Of a stretch of DNA of 6,088 nt, positions 1-4,341 are shown in pieces. Origin of the DNA: Ignavibacteriales bacterium CG12_big_fil_rev_8_21_14_0_65_30_8 (GTDB taxonomy: Bacteria; Bacteroidota; Ignavibacteria; Ignavibacteriales; Ignavibacteriaceae); contig PFGS01000198.1 of NCBI GenBank assembly GCA_002783525.1, positions 1 to 6,088 on the forward strand. The letters are read 5' to 3'. The position numbers were made by a program, and so were the translations under genes. The stretch's first letter is position 1; each line of letters opens with the position of its first letter. The notes beneath the pieces are model-generated. The model was given only the letters and a program-made list of their open reading frames with translations. It was not told the origin of the DNA and ran no database searches.

Positions 1-2
1 CA

Positions 3-548
3 GCACAAAAAGCAATATCGAGTCCATTATTGGAAGGATTAAATATTAAAGGTGCAAAAAGTATTCTTCTGAATGTAACAGGATCAACTAATCTGACTAT
101 GCACGAAATTAATGAAGGCAACAATGTGATCTTTGAAGCCGCTGGTGAAGATGCAAATGTTATTTTTGGCTGCGTAAGAAAAGATGAGATGAACGATTAT
201 GTTTCATATACTGTTATTGCAACCGGATTTAGTTCAGCAAGAATAAAATCTGCACCTAAAAAACAAGAGAACAAAGAAAAAGAAATTTTTAGAGGAGGTT
301 TTGATTTCTTAAAATCATCCGATGTTGATAATGAAGATTTAGATGTTCCAACAATAATGAGAGTTAATAAACCTAAAGCCACATTAGACGAGAATAAAGA
401 AGAAACTCTACCAGAAAGTGGTTTTAAATTTGAGTCGTCAAGATATAATTGGGCTAAGGATAAAGCAGAAAAGAAAAAAGAAGAAGAAGAAGTAAATTCG
501 GATGATGATGAAGACAGCTCTTCTTTTTTAAGAATGATAATGGATTAA
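3..548 (+). CDS. ftsZ: Cell division protein FtsZ, C-terminal part (5' end outside window)
   Basis: FtsZ is the tubulin-like GTPase that forms the cytoplasmic Z-ring at the division site. Only its last 181 codons are present. The reading frame is open from base 3, so the gene starts left of the window; the internal TTG at 30 is not a start. The visible part begins with the AISSPLLEG segment and continues through LLNVTGSTNLTMHEINE, DANVIFG and YTVIATGF (ending near base 230). These are typical of the FtsZ C-terminal subdomain; the GTP-binding half with its signature loop is missing. About 105 residues follow, strongly charged and probably disordered. Within them DVPTIMR (342-362) resembles the conserved FtsZ C-terminal peptide that binds FtsA- and ZipA-type partners. 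A lysine/glutamate-rich stretch and an acidic run follow, and the protein ends in SFLRMIMD. The gene is convergent with yajQ. I see no obvious terminator hairpin directly after the stop; the palindromic element downstream could serve. Confidence 0.95.
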   Translation, partial: AQKAISSPLLEGLNIKGAKSILLNVTGSTNLTMHEINEGNNVIFEAAGEDANVIFGCVRKDEMNDYVSYTVIATGFSSARIKSAPKKQENKEKEIFRGGFDFLKSSDVDNEDLDVPTIMRVNKPKATLDENKEETLPESGFKFESSRYNWAKDKAEKKKEEEEVNSDDDEDSSSFLRMIMD

Positions 549-571
549 AAAAATAAACAGTTATTCAAATA

Positions 572-674
572 TGTCATTCTGAATCCTGACTTGTAGGGGG
601 ATGTCCATAGGCCTCTTTCGGAGAAGAATCCGAAATTAAAAAAGTAAGTGATTCTTTCTATGCTTAGAATAACA
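572..674. repeat. Degenerate palindromic intergenic element (REP/MITE-like)
   Basis: The gap between the convergent ftsZ and yajQ genes holds an imperfect inverted repeat. The left end TGTCATTCTGA (572-582) faces the right end TTAGAATAACA (664-674), pairing at 9 of 11 positions. Nearer the centre GAAGAATC (623-630) faces GATTCTTT (650-657), pairing at 7 of 8. A smaller hairpin, TTCGGA-GAAGAA-TCCGAA (617-634), lies within. From memory, TGTCATTCTGA...GAAGAATC-type palindromes are widespread intergenic repeats in several bacterial genomes. No transposase is present, so if mobile it would have to be moved in trans. It may also act as a bidirectional transcript end for the two convergent genes. 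Copy number cannot be judged from one window. Confidence 0.6.
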
Positions 675-682
675 GCATAGTA

Positions 683-1180
683 CTATTTCATATTTGTAAA
701 CTGTGTAGGAAAATCAAGGTCAGCTTCTTTAACCAGTTTAATTACTGCTTGAAGGTCATCTATTTTTGAGCCTTGCACCCGTACTTGTTCATCTTGTATT
801 TGTGCATTTACTTTAAGTTTTGAATCCTTAATCATTTTGGTAATAATTTTTGAATTATCTTTAGATATTCCGGACTTCAAGATTATTTTTTGTCTCATTG
901 TCCCACCTGAGGCAGTTTCGGGTTCGTTAAATTCCAAAGCCTTTGGAGATATTCCTCTCCTTATCAACTTTGTTTCTAATATATCAATACTTGCTTTTCT
1001 TGAATAATCATCTTTTGTGTGAATCAATAAAAATTTGTCTTTTCTGTTTAGTGTAAGCTCAGTGTGAGAATCTTTTAGATCATATCTTTGTATGATTTCT
1101 TTTAATGCCTGATTAACAGCATTGTCTACTTCCTGAAAATCAACATCAGAAACTATATCAAATGAATGATTTTTTGCCAT
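683..1180 (-). CDS. yajQ: YajQ family nucleotide-binding protein
   Basis: This encodes a 165-residue member of the YajQ (UPF0234) family, matching the usual length of about 160-165. The N-terminus FDIVSDVDFQEVDNAVNQA (residues 7-25), the central KASIDILETKLIRRGI (62-77) and the highly conserved KMIKDSKLKVNAQIQDEQVRV (115-135) followed by DDLQAV (141-146) match E. coli YajQ closely. The fold is two ferredoxin-like domains. Family members bind nucleotides or nucleic acid, and some Xanthomonas and Pseudomonas homologues are reported cyclic di-GMP effectors, so the role here is not certain. The protein has no signal peptide and is expected in the cytoplasm. The ATG start is supported by AGGA on the minus strand (1187-1190), 6 nt before it. 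A tRNA-Pro lies 39 nt upstream on the same strand, so both may share one transcript. The gene is convergent with ftsZ. Confidence 0.95.
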   Translation of the reverse strand: MAKNHSFDIVSDVDFQEVDNAVNQALKEIIQRYDLKDSHTELTLNRKDKFLLIHTKDDYSRKASIDILETKLIRRGISPKALEFNEPETASGGTMRQKIILKSGISKDNSKIITKMIKDSKLKVNAQIQDEQVRVQGSKIDDLQAVIKLVKEADLDFPTQFTNMK

Positions 1181-1219
1181 AATTAATCCTTTTATTAATT
1201 GAATTAAAAATTTAATCTG

Positions 1220-1294
1220 TCGGGGTGATAGGATTCGAACCTACGACCTCGTCGTCCCGAACGACGCGCGCTAACCGGACTGCGCTACACCCCG
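1220..1294 (-). tRNA. tRNA-Pro (anticodon CGG)
   Basis: This is a full cloverleaf of 75 nt on the minus strand. The acceptor stem CGGGGTG (1294-1288) pairs with CACCCCG (1227-1221). The D-stem is GCGC/GCGC with a 10-nt loop. The anticodon stem CGTCG/CGACG encloses the loop TTCGGGA, giving anticodon CGG. The variable loop has 5 nt, and the T-arm is GTAGG-TTCGAAT-CCTAT with one G-U pair. The discriminator base is A (1220). The next bases are CAG, so the 3' CCA is not encoded and must be added by CCA-adding enzyme. The tRNA reads CCG proline codons, which do occur in nearby genes, for example Pro57 of pyrC at 4510-4512. Its high GC stands out against the AT-rich surroundings, as expected for a stable RNA. 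Confidence 0.97.
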
Positions 1295-1485
1295 GAAAAA
1301 TTAAAATTAAATTTAATATTCTAAACTAAGTAAAAATTAATTTTAATAATAATTCTATATATAGTTCTAATCATCATTATTTAATTGTTTTTTAGTCTAA
1401 ATAGTAATATATTTTTTATATATCTATTGTAATAATAGGGGAATATTGCTTTCTTATTTTTATATTTATTTTTTATAGAATAAAT
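1295..1485. other. AT-rich divergent intergenic region, no gene seen
   Basis: This stretch separates the minus-strand tRNA-Pro/yajQ unit from the plus-strand OmpA-family gene. Promoters for both must lie here or just beside it. It is so AT-rich that many -10-like hexamers occur by chance, and none has a convincing partner at the right spacing. The short palindrome CTATATATAG (1355-1364) is A/T-dominated and not informative. No open reading frame with a ribosome-binding site was found. Confidence 0.5.
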
Positions 1486-1491
1486 AAGGAG
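1486..1491 (+). promoter_or_regulatory. Shine-Dalgarno site deciding the OmpA-family start
   Basis: AAGGAG at 1486-1491 lies 6 nt before ATG 1498. The alternative TTG at 1492, two codons upstream in the same frame, directly abuts this site and cannot be the start. The mature reading frame is therefore 376 codons. Confidence 0.9.
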
Positions 1492-1497
1492 TTGCTA

Positions 1498-2628
1498 ATG
1501 AAAAAAATTTTACTTTCTTTTTTAATTATAATATTCTTGTCCGGTCTCAGTTTTTCGCAAACAACAGATAAAACTGCTAAATATACCTGGTTGGCACAAG
1601 ACAGCTGGGCATTTGGTTTTGGTGGAATGTACCCAAGATATATAAGCACAAATCTAAGAGTTGTAGATTTTCATAATATTGGTGGGTTTCTATCTATCCA
1701 GCGTAATTTTTCTGAACATGTTGGACTTAGATTAAAAGTAAATTATATACACCTTGAAGGACATTTACCTTCAAATACAACTTTAAATAATAATTTATTT
1801 GGTGGAAATTTAGATTTGCTTTATTATTTTGTTCCAAGTGAACCGGTCTCTCCTTATTTAGGTGTTGGTTTTGGCGGATATGTTCAAAATAGAGATAATC
1901 CACCTGATAGATCAACAAGCACCAGTCAGGCTGACTATCAATTTAATGTAAACTTTGGTGCTGAATGGAAAGTGGGAATAGATTGGAAATTAATAACAGA
2001 ATTCGGGTACCACAGCACAGCTTCTGCTTATTTTGATGCAGTAGGTGGAACGGTTGGAGGTGGAATTATCGGTGGCCAAAATGATTCTTACATGACATTC
2101 AGTATGGGACTATTATATTACTTCAGCAAAGGTCCGGCTTCGAAATTAAATGATCTATATACAGGAATTACACCAAGTATAGATTATGACAAGATTGAAT
2201 CTATGATCAAAAAATACGCCGCTGAACCTACAACCATTGATTATGATAGAATTGAAGATATTGTTAAAAAATATCAATCAACTAGCGTGGGTGACAAATG
2301 GTATTTAGTCGGTGTTAATTTTGATTTTAATAAATCAACTTTAACACCTGAAAGTATACCAATATTGTATAATGCAGCTGAAATTCTCTTAACTCATCCT
2401 GAACTGAATGTTGAAATACATGGATATACAGACAATGTTGGTGCTAAAAATTACAATATGATACTTTCTCAAAGAAGAGCAGAAACCGTTAGAAATTTTT
2501 TAATTTCAAAAGGTGTTTCTACCAACAGATTAACTGCAATAGGTTACGGAGAAGCAAATCCAGTTATGGATAACAACACTGCAACAGGTAGAGCATTTAA
2601 CAGAAGGATTGAATTTAAACTAAAATAA
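1498..2628 (+). CDS. OmpA-family outer-membrane beta-barrel protein
   Basis: This encodes a 376-residue outer-membrane protein that probably anchors the envelope to peptidoglycan. Residues 1-21 form a signal peptide (MKK, a hydrophobic core, then SFS-Q). Residues about 22-210 show alternating aromatic/glycine strands such as WAFGFGGMYPRY and PYLGVGFGGY, fitting a small eight-stranded-type beta-barrel. A linker at 228-259 contains two copies of an IDYD-(K/R)IE-KKY unit. Residues about 268-376 form a C-terminal OmpA domain: NFDFNKS (274-280), GYTDNVGAKNY (309-319), LSQRRAETV (323-331), GYGEANP (349-355) and FNRRIEF (367-373). Asp312 and Arg327 align with the Asp and Arg that hold diaminopimelate in Acinetobacter OmpA (same 15-residue spacing), so peptidoglycan binding is likely intact. 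The gene stands alone, with its own ribosome-binding site and a strong terminator. Which ligand or pore function the barrel has cannot be read from sequence. Confidence 0.92.
   Translation: MKKILLSFLIIIFLSGLSFSQTTDKTAKYTWLAQDSWAFGFGGMYPRYISTNLRVVDFHNIGGFLSIQRNFSEHVGLRLKVNYIHLEGHLPSNTTLNNNLFGGNLDLLYYFVPSEPVSPYLGVGFGGYVQNRDNPPDRSTSTSQADYQFNVNFGAEWKVGIDWKLITEFGYHSTASAYFDAVGGTVGGGIIGGQNDSYMTFSMGLLYYFSKGPASKLNDLYTGITPSIDYDKIESMIKKYAAEPTTIDYDRIEDIVKKYQSTSVGDKWYLVGVNFDFNKSTLTPESIPILYNAAEILLTHPELNVEIHGYTDNVGAKNYNMILSQRRAETVRNFLISKGVSTNRLTAIGYGEANPVMDNNTATGRAFNRRIEFKLK
2179..2274 (+). repeat. Tandem 19-residue duplication in the OmpA-protein linker
   Basis: Two units with a 57-nt period encode IDYDKIESMIKKY (2179-2217, residues 228-240) and IDYDRIEDIVKKY (2236-2274, residues 247-259). 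Nine of 13 residues are identical and the differences are conservative. The units lie exactly between barrel and OmpA domain, so they probably set the reach of the periplasmic linker. The DNA copies have diverged at synonymous positions, so the duplication is not recent. Confidence 0.85.
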
Positions 2629-2647
2629 AGAGGATCATAATTGAGAT

Positions 2648-2678
2648 AAAAAAGGGATCTAAATTAGATCCCTTTTTT
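2648..2678 (+). terminator. Intrinsic terminator of the OmpA-family gene
   Basis: The stem GGGATCT (2654-2660) / AGATCCC (2666-2672) has a 5-nt AAATT loop. It is flanked by A6 upstream and T6 downstream, which can extend the stem to 13 bp and act as the U-tract. It sits about 20 nt after the stop codon. The A-run on the left also gives a U-tract on the opposite strand, but no minus-strand gene ends here. Confidence 0.93.
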
Positions 2679-2751
2679 ATTTTAAATAAAATTTAAACTT
2701 TACTTTTAGATTCCTTTAAATTAAGTTTGGACAAATAAAAAAGTATAACAA

Positions 2752-2782
2752 CCTTTAAATCTATCCGGCGAGGTAGGAAAGG
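2752..2782 (+). promoter_or_regulatory. PyrR-binding RNA stem-loop in the pyr leader
   Basis: Read as RNA, 2764-2774 is UCCGGCGAGGU. It matches every fixed position of the central part of the PyrR-binding consensus as I recall it (UCCNGNGAGGY). The flanking bases form U-A where the consensus has A-U, which keeps the pair. The fold has the expected layout: lower stem CCUUU (2752-2756) / AAAGG (2778-2782); an internal loop of AAAU on the 5' side opposite one G; an upper stem CUA/UAG (2761-2763/2774-2776); a bulged U (2764); two C-G pairs; and the loop GGCGA. PyrR binds such loops when loaded with UMP or UTP. The site is 72 nt upstream of pyrR. Its 3' half contains the Shine-Dalgarno site of the leader ORF. 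This is a prediction from consensus and structure; no covariation was tested. Confidence 0.8.
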
Positions 2783-2785
2783 AAA

Positions 2786-2824
2786 ATGAAAAAAATAAAA
2801 TTTTTAACAATAATTAACCTCTGA
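2786..2824 (+). CDS. Putative 12-residue pyr leader peptide (MKKIKFLTIINL)
   Basis: This short open frame lies in the pyr leader, with ATG at 2786 and TGA at 2822. It is preceded by purine-rich AGGAAAGG; AGGA at 2775-2778 is 7 nt before the ATG. That site belongs to the 3' strand of the predicted PyrR-binding stem-loop, so PyrR binding should block ribosome entry. The stop codon overlaps the 5' arm of the downstream hairpin, where a terminating ribosome would keep the hairpin open. The peptide itself, lysine-rich then hydrophobic, needs no function; translation is likely what matters. The same logic was proposed for the Thermus ZO5 pyr leader. The frame is short enough to arise by chance in AT-rich DNA, so the case rests on its placement and ribosome-binding site. 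Confidence 0.55.
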   Translation: MKKIKFLTIINL

Positions 2825-2849
2825 GGATTTATTCCGAAGAGGATTTTTT
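2818..2849 (+). terminator. Attenuator hairpin before pyrR, also covering its ribosome-binding site
   Basis: CCTCT (2818-2822) pairs with AGAGG (2838-2842). Next comes a tandem G-A/A-G mismatch (2823-2824 with 2836-2837), which can form sheared pairs. Then GGA (2825-2827) pairs with TCC (2833-2835) around the loop TTTAT. An A and six Ts (2844-2849) follow, which is the form of an intrinsic terminator, ending 4 nt before the pyrR ATG. The 3' arm AGAGG is also the only plausible pyrR Shine-Dalgarno site, so the hairpin could block translation too. ACCTC (2817-2821) can instead pair with GAGGT (2770-2774) of the PyrR-binding loop, a possible 5-bp antiterminator. Confidence 0.7.
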
Positions 2850-2853
2850 GTAT

Positions 2854-3408
2854 ATGGACATAAAATCAAAAGTAGTTGATTCTGAAGGATTTCAAAGAAT
2901 TATTTCTAGAATATCTCACGAAATTCTTGAAAATAACAAGGGAAGTAAAGATCTTATTTTAATGGGTATGAGAACGAGAGGTGAATTTTTAGCAAAAAGA
3001 ATTCAAAAAAAAATTAAAGAAATAGAACAAATTGAACTTCCATTGGCAATTTTAGATGTAACTCTTTACAGAGATGATTTCAGAACTAGACTTAAACAAC
3101 CTGAAGTTTCTGTTTCAAATATTACAGTAGATATAACCGAAAAGAACATTATTTTAATTGATGATGTACTATATACAGGACGTACTGTAAGATCAGCAAT
3201 GAATGCTATAATGGATCTGGGCAGACCCGGAACAATCCAGTTTGTTGTACTTGTAGACAGGGGACATAAAGAATTACCTATTAAAGCAGATTATGTAGGT
3301 AAAAATATTCCAACATCTTTAAAGGAAGAAATAAAAGTTAAAATGCAAGAAATTGATGGTGAAGATGCTATCTATCTTGTAGAATTAAAAGAAGAAAAAG
3401 AAAAATAA
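2854..3408 (+). CDS. pyrR: PyrR: pyr operon RNA-binding regulator / uracil phosphoribosyltransferase
   Basis: This encodes a 184-residue PyrR, close to the 180-residue norm. In Bacillus, PyrR binds pyr mRNA leaders when UMP or UTP is high and represses expression; many members also convert uracil and PRPP to UMP. Visible motifs are MGMRTRGEFLAKRI (37-50), LYRDDF (71-76), the PRPP-binding loop IILIDDVLYTGRT (99-111) and VDRGHKELPIKADYVGKNIP (134-153), the last nearly identical to Bacillus PyrR. The ATG at 2854 is preferred, with AGAGGA at 2838-2843 located 10 nt upstream; an in-frame TTG at 2848 lies in the U-run of the hairpin and is unlikely. It is the first gene of the pyrRBC operon and probably controls its own transcript through the leader stem-loop. 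One base separates its stop from pyrB, so translation is probably coupled. Confidence 0.95.
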   Translation: MDIKSKVVDSEGFQRIISRISHEILENNKGSKDLILMGMRTRGEFLAKRIQKKIKEIEQIELPLAILDVTLYRDDFRTRLKQPEVSVSNITVDITEKNIILIDDVLYTGRTVRSAMNAIMDLGRPGTIQFVVLVDRGHKELPIKADYVGKNIPTSLKEEIKVKMQEIDGEDAIYLVELKEEKEK

Positions 3409-3409
3409 T

Positions 3410-4330
3410 ATGCCATTATCAAATCGTCATTTACTTGGTTTAGAAGGGGTTCCTAAAGAAGACATTCAATTAATATTAGATACTACTACTACTTTCAGAG
3501 AAGTTTTGGAACGCCCAATAAAAAAGGTACCAACATTGCAGGGGAATACAGTAGTTAATTTATTTTTTGAAAACTCAACCCGTACAAGAATTTCATTTGA
3601 ACTTGCTGAAAAAAGATTATCAGCTGATGCTGTAAATTTTTCATCTTCCTCAAGCAGCGTAAGTAAAGGGGAAACTCTAAAAGATACAATGAGAAATATT
3701 GAGGCAATGAAGGTTGATATGGTCGTTGTAAGACACTCTGCAGCAGGAACACCAAGGTTTTTAACTAACATTTGTGATTCAAATATTATTAATGCCGGTG
3801 ACGGCATTCATGAACATCCTACTCAAGCTTTACTTGATATGTATTCAATTCGTGAAAAATTTGGAAAGTTGGAAGGATTAAAAGTGTGTATTGTTGGTGA
3901 TGTGGCGCACAGCCGTGTGGCTCTATCAAATATTTTTGGACTAATTACAATGGGTGCTAAAGTTTCTGTTTGCGGTCCATCTACAATGATCCCTAGAAAC
4001 ATAGAAGAACTTGGTGTAGATGTGATTTATGATATAGATGAGGCTATTCAAGAAAATGATGTCTTAAATGTTTTAAGAATTCAACTTGAAAGAAAAGCAC
4101 GTGAATATTTCCCTTCGATAAGAGAATATGCAAAATATTTTGGAATTACTGAAGAAAGATTGGAAAAAAATGGGAAAGATATTGTAATATTGCATCCGGG
4201 TCCAATTAATAGAGGTGTTGAATTATCAGCTGCAGTTGCTGACGGATTGCATCAAATTATATTACAGCAGGTAACAAATGGTGTTGCAGTAAGAATGGCT
4301 GTTCTTTACTTACTAGGAACAATGAATTAA
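3410..4330 (+). CDS. pyrB: Aspartate carbamoyltransferase catalytic subunit
   Basis: This encodes a 306-residue aspartate transcarbamoylase catalytic chain, which joins carbamoyl phosphate and aspartate to give N-carbamoyl-L-aspartate, the committed step of pyrimidine synthesis. The carbamoyl-phosphate site FENSTRTR is at 53-60. The mobile loop with its catalytic lysine, SSSSVSKGETL (80-90, Lys86), follows. HEHPTQALLD (134-143), GDVAHSRVA (163-171) and HPGPINRG (262-269) complete the active site. All key residues are present. Aspartate rather than ornithine as substrate is inferred from overall similarity and operon context. No regulatory chain gene (pyrI) is adjacent, and control seems to be by PyrR. 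The ATG lies one base after the pyrR stop (TAATATG). There is no strong Shine-Dalgarno site, only A/G-rich AAGAAAAAG, which suggests translational coupling to pyrR. Confidence 0.96.
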   Translation: MPLSNRHLLGLEGVPKEDIQLILDTTTTFREVLERPIKKVPTLQGNTVVNLFFENSTRTRISFELAEKRLSADAVNFSSSSSSVSKGETLKDTMRNIEAMKVDMVVVRHSAAGTPRFLTNICDSNIINAGDGIHEHPTQALLDMYSIREKFGKLEGLKVCIVGDVAHSRVALSNIFGLITMGAKVSVCGPSTMIPRNIEELGVDVIYDIDEAIQENDVLNVLRIQLERKAREYFPSIREYAKYFGITEERLEKNGKDIVILHPGPINRGVELSAAVADGLHQIILQQVTNGVAVRMAVLYLLGTMN

Positions 4331-4341
4331 AGGAATTAAAA

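Noticed and set aside
30..32. TTG as a start of a 172-residue protein
   Set aside because: The frame is open to the left edge, and the preceding residues (AQKAISSPL) are conserved FtsZ sequence, so this is internal.
1355..1364. Palindrome CTATATATAG
   Set aside because: It is a low-complexity A/T palindrome in very AT-rich DNA and is expected by chance.
1492..1497. TTG start two codons before the OmpA-family ATG
   Set aside because: It directly abuts the AAGGAG site; ATG 1498 has the correct 6-nt spacing and starts the signal peptide.
2727..2749. TTGGAC...TATAAC as the pyr promoter
   Set aside because: The spacer is only 11 nt, and a start downstream of it would fall at or inside the PyrR lower stem. 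No convincing promoter was found.
2713..2760. Direct repeat CCTTTAAAT (2713-2721 and 2752-2760)
   Set aside because: The 9-mer is AT-rich and may be chance. The first copy could pair with AAAGG as an alternative, but it is unknown whether it is transcribed from the pyr promoter.
2848..2850. TTG start for pyrR
   Set aside because: It lies in the U-run after the hairpin, with only 4 nt to GGA; ATG 2854 aligns with the PyrR N-terminus and has a better-placed site.
3466..3807. 113-codon minus-strand frame inside pyrB
   Set aside because: It is antisense to a clearly conserved enzyme, has no family resemblance and no ribosome-binding site worth calling.
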